Positions 45,701-56,906 of a stretch of 64,000 nucleotides of DNA are shown one piece after another. Each line of letters starts with the position of its first letter. The first letter of the stretch is position 1. Source of the stretch: Sipunculus nudus. Taxonomy: Eukaryota > Annelida > Sipuncula > Golfingiida > Sipunculidae. Below the pieces are notes generated by a model. The model was not told the DNA's origin. It saw only the letters and a list, made by a program, of their open reading frames with translations, and did not search any database. The translations under genes were made by a program, and so were the position numbers. The stretch covers positions 7,934,664 through 7,998,663 of the forward strand of contig CM049315.1 in NCBI GenBank assembly GCA_026874595.1, written 5' to 3'.

Positions 45701-46825
45701 GTCCCCATACTTTATTAACTTTGGTCGTGTTTAGTTTATTTTGTGTTTTTTTAATGAATATAATTGAGCTGGTATTTACCAAAAGGTCATTCAAATCGTT
45801 AATCTTTCCTTTCCGCCGTGTTTGTATTTCTGTTCCATTGTCTACACAATATATCCTAAAGTTCTTGAAACAATTGTTTGTTTGTCCAAGCAAAGTCGGG
45901 GAAAGTTTTCATCGAATGTAAATGAGACTTTACAGGAAGATAGCAAAGAAAGTGTTCTAAGTTTTTCTAATTTGTCAAGATGAAATGTGGTTATGTACAA
46001 ACCATACGGTCCTGACTGTCCACTTAGTATTTTCAGTCGAGCACTAAGGTGAAGACCAGTTGCAACACGAAGATTGGCAGTTTGTTTCTGGTGGATCACA
46101 ACGGCTTTCTGCGATGTCAAGTCAATCCAAGTAAGATAGGAAACCTCAAGACCGTCATACTGAAATGTGTTTAAAGGAAATTTTGCAATTTTCACCTTCA
46201 TACAGAGAAATGTTGAATATGATCACATTTATACTTATAATAAAAATGTATATTATTTATTGAATATTATTATTTATAAAATAATAAACATTCTATGGTA
46301 CTTAAATGTATACTTTTAATCAATGCCTATGAGGGGACCTCTTCATTAATCATAACGTTTCCACGCATGTAGGGTGTTTGAGAACGATAGTGAGACGCTT
46401 TATTTAATTAATTCACAGGTTTTCAAAACAGTCTCCGTCTTCTTAATCAATCGACATGTTGAAAACATTGTGTCAATTTTAACAGTTTATATTACATTAA
46501 GTCTAGACAAACATGGATGTGTGTGTATATATATATAATATATACATACATATGTGTGCGTGTTTGTGTATCCTTTTAAATATGTGCTCCAACAGTTAGG
46601 GCTACATAAACTTATAATAATGAATTTTTTTTATCATTAGGATTCGTTCTAGGGAAGAGAGACAGGAAGCTGAGTCTTGCTCTGTGGAGGAACGTACAGC
46701 GGACGCGTTTGAACATCCCTGTAAAGCGGCCACGTTATTGTTATACACTGAAGAGGAAACCGACTCTGAAACCTGCATATCCATACATCCCAAAACGGTA
46801 TGCGAGCTCGGTCCCGAAGGCATGA
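33494..46825 (+). CDS. Gene A: unrecognised secreted-type protein, 7 coding exons, 285 aa
   Basis: Coding exons: 33494-33632, 34034-34128, 35159-35219, 36167-36313, 44961-45097, 46037-46130 and 46641-46825. The frame is continuous over 858 nt; internal intron phases are 1,0,1,1,0,1. Residues 1-20 form a short signal-peptide-like start (GLALTYFCYLI). Features: FYF...SLQ.D (48-64), SYLC at 100-103, Cys at 117, 123, 140, 182 and 220 shared with gene B (plus 202 and one in the last exon), and sequons N174-R-S and N188-D-T also shared with B. The last 60 residues are basic and proline-containing with KR pairs (IPVKRPRYCYTLKRKP). No transmembrane segment follows the signal. I do not recognise the family. 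The recurrent [GS]xY[LI]xC-type phrases and short beta-rich exons suggest a beta-trefoil-like extracellular factor, but this is a hypothesis. Paralogue agreement over every exon makes the gene model itself strong. A poly(A) signal AATAAA is at 47270-47275. Confidence 0.85.
33675..33736. repeat. (TA)n microsatellite in gene A intron 2
   Basis: About 31 TA units, only 43 bases after the donor of coding exon 1. Confidence 0.95.
34034..34128 (+). CDS. Gene A coding exon 2 (95 nt)
   Basis: VFYFTKFKSTVHSLQDDTG then IVMDNPSSVSLQ, between TATTTCAG and GTGAGT; phase 1 in, phase 0 out. Gene B's matching exon is also 95 nt; 14 of 32 residues are identical by eye. Confidence 0.85.
35159..35219 (+). CDS. 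Gene A coding exon 3 (61 nt)
   Basis: APGTTWQVTAPFSNLKFKTG plus one base of the next codon, between AATAACAG and GTAAGT. Gene B's exon is also 61 nt (GPGTMWSVLAENSLRRFKHG). Confidence 0.85.
36167..36313 (+). CDS. Gene A coding exon 4 (147 nt, four Cys)
   Basis: SYLCNDGVHVYPEENSG, CSFTADCWSEA, then LPFKSCLPP. The acceptor is ATTTTGAAG (ending 36166). The frame stays open further left (VDYLYDHFEG), but joining exon 3 in phase at an upstream AG gives a stop, and the gene B exon starts at this same codon. The donor is GTAAGT. Confidence 0.8.
36600..38340 (-). repeat. Reversed hairpin-family copies
   Basis: Blocks from 16.1-19.6 kb recur in reverse complement: GCGCCCCTAGC near 36707, AGCGCCCCCTAGCGGCC near 37035, AATCTCGAAATATCTCGTTT near 37155, CGTAACCATGGTTACC near 37342, GACCTTGACCTTGACC near 37488 and CGCTTGCCGGAAATTGG near 37639. 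GACA tetranucleotide tracts follow at about 37590 and 37665. Confidence 0.75.
38357..40630. mobile_element. Element with six ~340-bp tandem units and hairpin end
   Basis: The left end has CCATGGGTCATGACGCTCAG then CTGACT. The right end has a hairpin: AGCTCAGC-A-TGACT, loop GAA, then AGTCAGCTGAGCT (about 40597-40627). GGATATGGGTAACAGAG recurs near 38700, 39050, 39412, 39722, 40064 and 40407. Each unit contains AATGAAGATTCTAGGTCCAG and AGGTGGCGCCACC-like sequence. A GACAGACGGACA tract (40520-40565) separates the array from the hairpin. A related reversed copy ends at 49351-49382 with TCAGCTGAGCGTCATGGCCC. Tandem core, microsatellite and terminal hairpin match the layout of pearl/HINE (Helentron-related) elements. 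Confidence 0.65.
40635..41370 (-). repeat. Reversed hairpin-family copy with 172-bp duplication
   Basis: Same blocks as 18.1-19.3 kb in reverse (CAGCGCCCCCTAGC at 40922, AATCTCGAAATATCTCGTTC). The 172-bp stretch 40962-41133 is repeated at 41134-41305 with very few changes. Confidence 0.8.
41371..41799 (-). repeat. Reversed hairpin-family segment
   Basis: Contains GACCTTGACCTTTGACCTTT (near 41486), GCTTGCCGGAAATGG (near 41648) and short GACA tracts, matching blocks of the 16-19 kb complex. Confidence 0.65.
41800..42650. repeat. ~147-bp tandem array, about five units
   Basis: The phrase GTGAAATCTCGTTTTT or a close variant recurs near 41946, 42095, 42243, 42389 and 42537. Each unit also holds TTTATCATGTCAAGCTGGCC, AAATGTTATGAAATGCCGAA, AACTAGACCTGTCTAGCTG and TAAAAGTCGCCGAGTTATAA. 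Multiple short open frames on both strands are by-products. Confidence 0.85.
42651..44610 (-). repeat. Reversed hairpin-family bodies
   Basis: Includes GCGTAACCATGGTAACGGCA (near 42721), CGAACGCTTGCCGG with GACA/GACAAACA tracts (43018-43090, 43190-43212), GCAGCGCCATCTGGCGGC (near 43486), a further body copy to 44500, and GACAGACAGACAAACAAAC at 44590. Confidence 0.65.
43599..43654. mobile_element. 56-bp hAT-like miniature remnant
   Basis: Ends CAGGGAC and GTCCCTG are inverted, and CGGATCCGTCCCTG is the reverse of a CAGGGACGGATCC-type hAT terminus. No 8-bp target duplication is visible, so this is weak. Confidence 0.3.
44618..44780 (-). repeat. Second hairpin minisatellite, three units, reversed
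   Basis: Three units of CCGGCAAGCAACAAACA, ACATACG, GAACTGACCAACATGCTTGC and a matching arm. This is the same hairpin unit as at 17431-17860 in the opposite orientation with independent base changes (loop region TTTGATT). Confidence 0.85.
44961..45097 (+). CDS. Gene A coding exon 5 (137 nt)
   Basis: Codes RFREFTVKWGPLKM, then EIRIINRSGRYIACLTRG and FNDTTLT, between CACTTTAG and GTAAGT; phase 1 in, phase 0 out. It carries both conserved sequons. The gene B exon is also 137 nt. Confidence 0.85.
46037..46130 (+). CDS. Gene A coding exon 6 (94 nt)
   Basis: SSTKVKTSCNTKIGSLFLVD then HNGFLRCQVNP, between TTTTCAG and GTAAGA. The gene B exon is also 94 nt and starts SST. Confidence 0.85.
46641..46825 (+). 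CDS. Gene A last coding exon
   Basis: FVLGKRDRKLSLALWRNV then a basic, Pro/Tyr-rich tail ending YASSVPKA and TGA. The frame is fixed by phase 1 from exon 6 and by the paralogue (FALSMTRNKLTLTMW). The tail is 23 residues longer than in gene B. Confidence 0.8.
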
Positions 46826-47269
46826 ATATTTATATATGCAATGGATTAAGATCTTTGCTTGAGCGGAACAAAATAATCGAGGATGAGCATATAATGTGAT
46901 TGTATTGCATAATCGAGCACCTAAATACACCATTTTACACGAATATGCACATAAAAGCCCACCAATTTATTCTGAGGCCATCATGCGCTTCGGAGTAGTC
47001 CACCATCATCTGAAGTTCTTGAAAGCAAGACGAAAGTTCGACTCTTTTATTATTTAGAGACAACATCCTACAAGGTCTGACTTATTTTCTTTATATATTT
47101 TGATATTTTCTTTAGCATTCACAGGGAGGCCAGTTTTCTGAAAACTGTCTTTCACTTTGTTTACCTAATTTCCTTTCCAAATTGCTTGATAAAATCAGTT
47201 TTTGTATATCATTTCTTGTTAGTCCTGTATTAGGAAAGTGTGTGTGTCCTATGGATGGATATTTGATCT

Positions 47270-47275
47270 AATAAA
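47270..47275 (+). terminator. Gene A poly(A) signal
   Basis: AATAAA in CTAATAAACAG, about 445 bases after the stop. It is the first good match on the plus strand after the stop that I noticed. Confidence 0.45.
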
Positions 47276-47559
47276 CAGAATCCTCATCCTATAATGATGT
47301 TTTTTTTCTCTATGAAGAAGCACAATAAGGAAGAACAAGCAAAAAATCGCTTCCACCTCTTGTTCTTTAAGCTTGCTGTGATCTTCATTCATGCCTTCTC
47401 AATATGTTTTAGTTTTTATTGCCCCTTGAAGATGTCTCCACATGTCATAGGGCCCGTGTATTAGTTTTCATTGTCCCCTGAAGATGTCTCAACATGTCTT
47501 AATTTTTGTGATGAATTGGGAACAAAAGGTAAATTGTTTGTTTGTTTTTAAGCTGGGTT

Positions 47560-49385
47560 TATTAAAATTCAGACAGACACTCCAAAACCAATCCCAAACA
47601 AGGTATGCATAAAAGCAAGCACTGACAAGGAAATCGGATAAAATTCTGGAAAGTTATCGCATGGAAACGAAAACCGATGGCCATGATTCTTTGAATGCAT
47701 ATTGATCATGGAGTGTTTATCAGTTCCTGTAGATTGGTGGGGCCACCTGATTTTTTAGACCTTCAAATAAAGCTTCATCTGTTAACAGGGCCAGATCATC
47801 ACTGTTGAACCTAGACTCTTCTAACTTGACATCCAGGGATGTCCATGAAATTTCTTCATGGAAACCTGAATCTTTTGAAGGGCTGCATATTTTTTTTACC
47901 AAAATTTGAAATACTTTATTGTTTATACCAAAATCTGTTCAAGGTCTGATCTACTGAAATATCAAATTTTTGGGAACCCCATAATTTTTTAAATATTTCA
48001 CATTTTGTTCTCCAATATGGTACACCTATTGTTCCTACCAAGTTTTCAGACGAATTCGAAACCCGGTGACCTTGATTAGGATGTTCATGGTCAAATCATG
48101 TGAATTATAGTTATTGTCTTATGAACGTGATAACTTATGAAGTATTTAACATTTTGTCCTCAAATTTGGTACACTAATTGTTCATACCAAAGTCTCGGAA
48201 GAGTTGGAAAACTGGTGACCTTTACTTTCATCTTCAAGGTCAAAGAAATATTACTCCTCAGAAATTGGCATTAATTTATTCCACAAAAAAGGAAAGGTAG
48301 GTGGCGCCACCTGTATGGTTTACGAAAAAACTTTCCAAGATGGATGGACCGACAGCAAACGTAGTGCCACCAGTCTTGAATACAAGATGGAGGTATCAAA
48401 GATCAATGGACATGCACAATTTCAGCCCAATCTGTCCATTGGTTTTAGACTTATAATGCTTACAGTACTGTCAATGATTGGGTATTAAAAGGCGTGAAAA
48501 CAAAGAAAGAACAGAAGGTGGAGCCACCTGTCTTCCGCAGAAGACATAGCTATCCAAGATCTTTGGTCAATTTGATTTTTGGACCAATCCATGCATCCTT
48601 TATTGAGATATTTATGATTTTGTACGATTTTCACAATTTATGGCAATACACAAGGTGAAGGATCACTCTCATAGGAAAGGTCATGACCCCATTTTAAATA
48701 AGGGTTGTCCTCTAACCCATATCTATGCACATGTTAAGTTTGGTAAAGATCCTTCAAATATTTATTGAGTTATCGCGTCCAAACGAAATTTCTGCGGCGG
48801 CGGCGACGGCGCGACCGTGCTTTAACCATAGTATCCCGACTTTGTCTTGGAATACAATAATGGTTGAATCCTGGAAGTTTTGTTTGATGCATGTAGTTTT
48901 TATCACAGTTTTGCAGTTAATTCGAGTTCTGCAGAACATTCGAGTTCTGCGACATGTTGCGCAAAATGTCGCTTCTTGTATGGCCGGCTTTAGAGTTCCA
49001 TGAAAAATATCCTTTGAAATTTGGGTCATGGTTACCTATATTTTACAAATTAGGTGAGAAAACGTGATTCTTAAGCACCAATTAAGTGAGTCAGATGGGT
49101 CACAAATTGTATCCATTTGGCCTAAAATCCTCATACATGACTTTCAGGGAGGTCCCTAAAAATCTCCTTGAAAACCTGAAATGTCACTCTGACCCATTTT
49201 CTTTAAGCTGTGTGAAAGAACTTGATTTTAACACTCAATTGATCAGGTAGGGAGCTGCAATTAGAACAGGGTGACTGCAACCTATATCTAATGGCTATTG
49301 GCAAAATGCATGATTTTGAGCACTCTGGGAGTCTTTTCAAGTCTCCTTGAATTCAGCTGAGCGTCATGGCCCATGGGCCACCTGT
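47560..49385 (-). repeat. Reversed, diverged relative of the 38.4-40.6 kb element
   Basis: Contains reversed unit phrases (ATATTGATCATGGAGTGTTT near 47699, GGTGGGGCCACCTG near 47736, TCTGTTAACAGGGCC near 47778), GGTGGCGCCACC at 48302-48313, and the end TCAGCTGAGCGTCATGGCCC (49354) with CATGGGCCACC. No gene is supported inside it. Confidence 0.6.
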
Positions 49386-49439
49386 TACCATTGTAAAAGC
49401 CTGGATCAAGAGGGTTTCAAGGGTGTCCCACCACTAAAG

Positions 49440-50540
49440 ATGTGAACGACCAGGTTCTTTCAACTGTCAAACCAACTTGCTGAAACTCATACGTACTTAC
49501 TCTCCGAATGATGAATAAGGTATGAGTTAACACAAACAAATCAAAATATTAATAAAAGAAGACACATTTCTCTGGAGAGACGCTCCATATATTCAAGAAC
49601 TGAAAGTCACAAGTGTCCGATAATAAACACAGAAAAATCACTAGGTCCGTTAACCACACTACACTGGGTAGTCCCTTGCTTATACTTCTCTGATAACATG
49701 ACACGAGACATCGGAATATTACACTTTTCGCCGCAATGTTTGCTCGTGCTGTGTACAAAGTACAATCAGTCCGCTTATAGATTCACGGAGCTCCGACCAC
49801 CAACAGTCCCTCGCTGGAGTACTGGTTTGCCTCTCGAGACACAGTTCAAACAGCACTTACTAATTAGCGCACAAACTATTCTATCTGGAGACACAATCAA
49901 TATCATCCACCGCTGATTTCTCCTGGAACCATCCAGCTATCCTGCAACATGCAATACTCACTCTGAAGTCCTTTACAGAGTTATCGTCGTGGCCTTCCTC
50001 AGACGCAGACTATACTAGTATATCTTCGCTTATAGACATCATCTCTCAGCTGCCTAGGCTCTGATTCACGCAGACCTGCCCCTAGACTGCAGATATCGTC
50101 AGGCTACCGAACTGGCACATTGATCGGTCAGTTGTAGCGAATTTCTTCTGAATCACGTCTTATATACGCTTGCTGCCCTCACAAGTCTTGACCGTCATCC
50201 GGCCAATCAGCACTCCCTATGTTGCCGACTGCCAATAATTACATTAATTTTAATATGGACATGCCTCCAGAGACAAACTCTGAAGAAAAAAAACAGGTGC
50301 TCATCCTTTGAAGTCTACAACAAACATGTCGTTACTATAGAGAACGCCAAACAGAGACGGCTCCCAAGGAATTAAACTGTAATGAAATTAACATCAAACG
50401 AGACACATGTGCTCTCTAACCAAAGTTTTAACGCTAATACCTAAACATAATACTCCATATAAATGTGCAATAAATTATCAAAACAATCATCTGGTTATAC
50501 CCCCTACTTGAATATGCAAAACAATACCCAAGTCACAGTT
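49440..50540 (-). repeat. Possible solo LTR
   Basis: Composition and layout resemble the LTRs at 2.3-7.2 kb: on the minus strand GTATATAAGACGTGATTC (TATA-like, near 50158) follows a GC-richer stretch, and AATAAA-like sequence lies further on near 49500. No duplicated partner, clear ends or target duplication was found. Confidence 0.25.
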
Positions 50541-53500
50541 TTCTGTTGACAAAGAGGTAGGCACGAATTCTGAACATTCCCCAACTTTTTTTCTTAACTG
50601 TAATTTTTTAAATGGAGATTTTAATTATTGAATTAATGTGACATATCAATTAGAACACCTCTGTGTATGCATAAGTTTTTTTAGCGTATCTGCCTGTACA
50701 AGTCTCATGCATCTGGTTTCATGGCTAATATATACTAATTGCAATTAATATATCATTCGCCTCTTCAGTATACAGGCGCTTGACGCAAAGCATTCTGTGG
50801 GTGAGCGATTTACAAGCCCCTCCCGCTATGACCTTTTCGACCAACCTCCCCGCTTATTTAACATGAGACCCCCCCCCCCCCACCCCTCTAATTATTTCGA
50901 ACAGGCGGGACATATCATGTTAAAGTTGTAGTGTTTCGGAATTGAATAAAATATCAATATAACTGATAATATAATATGATTTCGCTGTTTCGATGACATT
51001 GTGGTACTCAGCCATTAAATATCAATTTAAAAAAATCATGAAGGTTTTATAGTTAAATGAAGTATATTCTGTTACAAGCCCCCCCCCCCCCCGCTACACA
51101 AACACTTTGCAAATAGAAAAATGCGCCCCTGACTTACTTCTCTTAATTTGACTGTCTTTACACTTAAATTATACTATAATCACCCAAAAATGAGGCATAG
51201 AGCAAACTTTTTAATCGTTACATTCGGCCCTTAAATTCATTCTGAAGAGGAGGCAATCATGCATTTGTCTTCAAAAGCAAAGATACACCGGGTCCTATTA
51301 GCATACGGAGATCAAAGTATAATGTTTAACCAATAAGCAAACTAGAATGAGTTTGTTTAAGCAGTCGCAAAAACAATAAATGTCTCCCTCCCTATGTGCC
51401 CCCTCCCCATTATCAAGTGTCAGCAAAATATATGGACTAGTTAAAATATGTGGGGTTCACAAAATCCTAGAATTCTGTGGATTTATCCTTGATGAAGGTC
51501 AAGGACGCCACTTTTCCATCCTGTTTGAGAACTTGATTGAAACAATCTGTTTATCAAATTTTGAGGAAAGAATTTGCAGTGCTTCTAAAGTTACCATATT
51601 TACAAGAAATCATAGAAACAATGAGCTGCAGTTTTGCCGATTTTATCTGAAGATCCAGGTCAAGGTCACCTGTTTTCAAACTTACCTGAAAGCTTGGTTG
51701 AAACAACCCATGTATCAAATTTTAGGAAAAATTCTTCAATACTTCAAAAGTTATTTGGTTCACAGTTTTTATTTTCCTTTCGGCTTTTATGGCCTTGAAG
51801 ATTAAGGTCAAAATATTCGAGATATAAACATTTGAAAACCCTATGAGAGAGAAGACCATTACCTTATTATGTTGGCGGAATACAAAAAATCCACTGCATT
51901 ATGCCATTTTATTTTTTGCTAAGACCAATGAAAATCTCCTCTGATGATCGATATTGATATTTAGAAATATTAGCAAGTCAAGGTGACTAGTCATCCAAAA
52001 CGCAAATGTTATCTGGATGTGTATCTTTCGTGTATGCTAAAACCCCATCATGGAACGAATCTGGTACGATTCCAAACTGGCCTGGCCATCCCTGGATTTA
52101 GTACTTTGAACACAGGTGCTTGAATTATTCTCAATATTAAGTGAATAATAATGAGATGAGCCATATAGGGTGAAAAACTCTAGGAAAATGCCAGATAAGT
52201 AATAGTTATAAGGAAATGACCCAGAAAAGAAACACATTTAACCGAAATCTACACTAATAGCAATTCTAGTGCCTGTTCTTTGGAGTACATTCTACTCCAT
52301 ATTACCATGAGCGTGCCTAACAGAACTCATTCACTAGTATTATATACTAGAAGCTCAAATGTTGAATGACAGAATTTCAACATTATATAACTATTACTAC
52401 CAAGAGGGTAAACAGGGATAAACAGGTGTATATCCGTGAACAGCAGGTGTGGCACATACCTAACTCAGAAGGGCTTCCATTTTCCCCCGAATGATCTATG
52501 TAAAATTACATTATAATGAAAACTAAAATGAAAGTGGTTACTTCAAAGAAATAAATTTAAACATATGCCCCCCCCCCCAAAAAAAAAATAAAAAGAAATA
52601 ATAAAACAGTCATTTTTTGCACCCCACTAGTGGAAACTCAGTTAACTCAGTTAAACTGGTTATTGTGGTTAACAGTCTCAATGGACCCATCCAACCACAT
52701 AAGTGACACCTGCCAGCACGTGTTCAGGTCCATTTTATCAAAAAAGAAAGATAATCTTTTTTTGCGTGTTAAATAATTAAAATAAAGTCTCATGATAGAC
52801 AACAAAAAGACTCATCTTAACGGCAAAGTCCCGAAATTACTAACTGTGTGATGTTCGTTTATAGAAGAATCAAAATCGGGCGGGACCAAAGAGGGCTTGT
52901 AAAGTATTGATGAAGTTGCTTTAAATAGTTCCGGGGATGATTTTTTGGAAACTACTCTTGATGATAGAGTAGAACACTCTAATTTTGATTAATTGTGGTG
53001 AATTTTAACGTACAAAATACATATATATATAAATGAGCAATCACCATTTATTCATATAAGTGACGAGGGAAAAATGTTCAATAGTCGTCAAACCGATCCA
53101 TTAAGGCCGTCTAAATTAATACTGATCATAGTTTTCTTTTTTTTTTAAAATCTTACCTCTCCTTACTTTATGCGGAATATTGTCTCATAATTGCTCTTTC
53201 GACATGATTCCCGTTGCAAATTTATAGGAATAATTGTATTTTAATTTTGTGTGACGGATTTATGACAACTCGATTTCTGAAGTTCTTTAGCAAAAAAAGC
53301 AGTATACTTATATTGTCTATATGTCTAAAATCAAGTGCCCTGCAGCTACAAATGGAAAATCAGTCCGCCCCTGCTAAGCACACCTAGGTTTCAGCCTGTA
53401 TGAATCATCACTAGCCCGTATCAATCACCTAGTCAGTCCACGTGTATCCAACAAATAAGCATTGTTCATATCCGACCATGCACAACACAACTGTGACAAC

Positions 53501-53900
53501 ACCATAGACATTGGGTTAGACGCAATATGTAAGCCAGATTTACTGTGGACTCGCGAGAGCGTGACTTAGGCAAAAACAGGATGGAAATACACGCACATAG
53601 GAAGATACAGTCAGAAATTGAGCCTCGTCCAAATTCTCTACCTACATGTACAATGCTTTAATATGTTGATGAATTGTGGTACTACTGCTGCATAATAAGT
53701 TCTTTTAAATTGTTTAGTCATGTATATCAAGGTAAGCATGGTTTTGTCCCTACAGTCGCGAGTATTAATACAAATTGAAACCACTAACGTTTTCATCACA
53801 CATTCAAGCGACGCATGATATTCCTGGATGCTTAGCGCAGGGAACGTTAGAATCGGACTGTAATATACATCGTTCTTTTTAACAGCGACACGCATCTTGA
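50541..53900. other. Intergenic DNA between genes A and B
   Basis: Poly(C) tracts at about 50869-50883 and 51078-51092. At 51480-51830 are two to three ~165-bp repeat units (GGTCAAGGTCACCTGTTTTC, TATCAAATTTTAGGAAAAAT) related to those at 8931-9310. The 141-codon plus frame there (51380-51805) is a repeat translation. Otherwise AT-rich, with no gene seen. Confidence 0.5.
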
Positions 53901-53946
53901 ACGGTGTGTGAAGAGTACTTAGACTTCTCAGTATCCTCTATCTCAG

Positions 53947-53995
53947 AATATATATATATATATCTGACCAGTTCTCCTCGGTTCGTTAGTATCAG
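53947..53995 (+). promoter_or_regulatory. Gene B TATA-like promoter and non-coding exon 1
   Basis: An AT dinucleotide run at 53947-53963 sits where a TATA box is expected. About 30 bases later the exon ends GTTAGTATCAG before the donor GTAAGTCTTG (53996), matching gene A's first-exon junction. No kappa-B match was noticed in the ~100 bases upstream. Confidence 0.5.
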
Positions 53996-56905
53996 GTAAG
54001 TCTTGATTGATTTCTTTTGTCTGGATGTTGCAATGATATTTAAACGCGGATTATGTTTGTTTTAATGAATCGTATGTTTACGTCCTTGAAGGAAGTAATT
54101 GCGGAACGGAAAGACGTGTATAAACATGGCGCCCAGGAGCTCGAGTCTGTGAGCCTTTTAGGTCACATCAGTATGGAGTATGGCCGAACTAAATTTAGGT
54201 ATCTTTTTCCATGGAGAAGGGTTCCCGAAGAATAGATTCGCCATTTGCAGCAGCTAATTTGTCCATTAAAATATAGCCACTTTTTATACCTAATTAATAA
54301 TATTATAATATGTTACAGTTCAGTGGTCACTGCCTGTCCGAGTAACTTACTTATTGGGACTTTTTGCATAGTACTTTCTTTCTAGGATTTTTTCATGACT
54401 ATCTCGCTAAGTATATTATTTTTATGATGAGGAAATGAACTAATATTCTTTGTATAATACCTGTGCATATTTAATGAAATTTCCAGATTTCCATATTTTT
54501 TTGCGTATGTGTCAACTAGAAACAAGGAATCACGGTTCTTGCCGCTAACTATATGCGGAACTGAACAACTGCACTTGCTAGCGACACTATCAACCAAACA
54601 ATTATTCAGTGTGTGTGTAAGGTGTTTCTGGCCTGCATTGCTTGACTAAATTAAATGTGTTGTTAAATGTGTATAACGTATAGCTGAAATGATCAATTTA
54701 GACCAAGCAAATTTTTGATCAAGCAAATTGTTTGGGACATATGCTAATTGATTTCTGTTGGTTTGGATCAATAAAGAGATAAACCCACTCGACATCTTCG
54801 GTCAGTTTACCGTTGTTTGGGGACTCTAAAGCCTAGGTCTCACTCACCACGTCCTTCCAGGATGTTTCACGGTTCAGCCAGACCCTGGCATTTTCTAGAT
54901 AAACGAGATGAAATCGAAGACCGCGTACTCGTGAGTTTTGCGGCACGTTCTCTCTTACGTTTATCAATGGAAGTTTGTCGGCAGCGTCAAGATAAATACG
55001 TTCAGCCACGTTATTCTGCAGTATCCTACGGCAACAGACAGCATTCTGATGTGACCAGATAATTTACAATGGTCAAGCTCCCATGCATACTTTGCCAGTA
55101 GATCTACTCCGGAACTGCCTACTAATGAGGGCTATCTGGCAGGTTAAGCCTGCAGGTGGCTGCTCCAGCACTCCCTTGTCATATTATATAGCATTGATGA
55201 AAGTCAGCTACTTTCTTTGCAATCGCCTCTTTTTACACTATTTTTTTTAACAGAATGAGTGAAGGAATTCCTTGATTTTCTGTAAGCAGATGGACTACCT
55301 CTGTTTGTTGGAAAAACGGCCTGTTGAAAAAAAAGGCCTATGACTTGTGTTTTAATGGCTAGTGTGCCTGAAGCTACAAACACTTGTCTCAACCATGTTG
55401 AAATCTCTTTAAAATTACAATTTATATTTTAAATCTGCCAATCAGGTTGATTTGAACCAAATATATCTTCAACCTCAAGGTGAGGTCTTAAACCTCACGG
55501 TGAGAAGAACCAAAACATTAGAGCCCGGTCAGAAACTGGGTTACAATCGAATATTATACATATGAAATATATAATACATTTGATTTGTCTGTGTTGTGTC
55601 CACTTGGTGCCATCATATGACCCTAAGTAATCACCGGTGTATAATCTTTATTATTTTTTTTTCAAATGTCAGTCAGTAGGAAATGGAACTTAGCTGTTTC
55701 ATAAATGTTGAAATCTTCAGTAAATGTTAAATTTATTTTTCACAATGACTTAATCAAATTATTAATATAACTTCATTATGTGGACTATTATTTTTTATCT
55801 TAATTTATGCTTATGCCTGATCTTATTATTTTAATATGTTGACCGTTTGCAATACTTTTACAACAAGTGGTGAAGGATTCAGTGTCAAAAGCTCAACAGA
55901 TGTTAGGCAATTAATCTTTAAAGGCATTATGTTTGAAAGATGAATTGATATTTCCAAAATACTGTCATTAATCCAAATTATTCCCTTATTGATAGATAAA
56001 AAAAATCTAGTTGAAAATTAGGCATGATATACACTGTCTTTGTCTTGTTTACATTCATGAGGTAATTGGCACATGTATCCAGTCTGATCTATTTCTCCTG
56101 TGATATTAATTTGGGATTTTATTAAATCTCACGGCTTCAATGTGTGGTTTCAGTAGTTGCCTATATATGTTATCCATCTGGCAGCATTTAATTCTAATTA
56201 TCCATGGTCATTTACAGATAAATCTAAGTGATAGGGACCCTAGATTATATACACAGTCCAGCCTACTGCTGTGGGTCACAGCCTCTTGTCACTAGACACT
56301 GTTTGCAACACCTGCAGGCTTGTGGTCAGCTTGCAGGGAGTTCCGGATAAGGTCTATTCCAACTCAGTTCCATCAAGGGTGCGAAGAGGTACCAATAGGC
56401 ACACATTTCCACGTTCATTACGCATTCGTACGGCACATGCCATGTCCTCCCGCGATCTTGAAGAACACGAAGGAACAATAACAGAAGTGGTAAGCTAGAG
56501 CTATGCTAAACAGGCCGACACCGCCCTGCCTCGCCCTCCCTACCGCACCGTCATTTGGCTTGGTTACAGGATGAATCTCAGAACGCCCATTCATCCATAT
56601 AAAGCTTTCAAACTTTCGAGTAGCTGTTAAAGCTGCATCCAGGACTGTGTAGAAATCCTGATGAGGAATACTTTTTTTCATCTACTGTTTACGTTTACAG
56701 GAATACTGTTGATCGATAATCTGTGTCGATTTCCGAGCATACCCAGCTGCCATGTTTGCAGTACAATTCTTAATAAATCGTTAGAGTGGTATATCTCCCA
56801 GAATGTTTGTAGAAAATGATTTTGCCAACCGGCATGAATGTCGCCTAGTAAATCACTGCTACCGCTCCTGCTATTTCAAAATAAAAAAAAATATATTTCT
56901 TTCAG
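53996..56905 (+). other. Gene B intron 1
   Basis: 2.9 kb, AT-rich. It holds a GC-richer open stretch at 54817-55062 (81 codons) with no recognisable domain, and a second at 56271-56498. I call no gene in either. Confidence 0.45.
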
Positions 56906-56906
56906 T

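Noticed and set aside
46684-46899. Alternative reading of gene A's last exon ending KIIEDEHIM
   Set aside because: It is out of phase with exon 6; the other frame matches gene B (RFVLGK versus RFALSM).
51380-51805. 141-codon open frame
   Set aside because: It covers two to three copies of a non-coding ~165-bp repeat whose copies are translated as similar peptide blocks; no domain.
54817-55062. 81-codon frame, Arg/Ser-rich, GC-richer than surroundings
   Set aside because: It lies in gene B intron 1 without splice-site partners or recognisable motif; possibly a transposon remnant, but I cannot support that.
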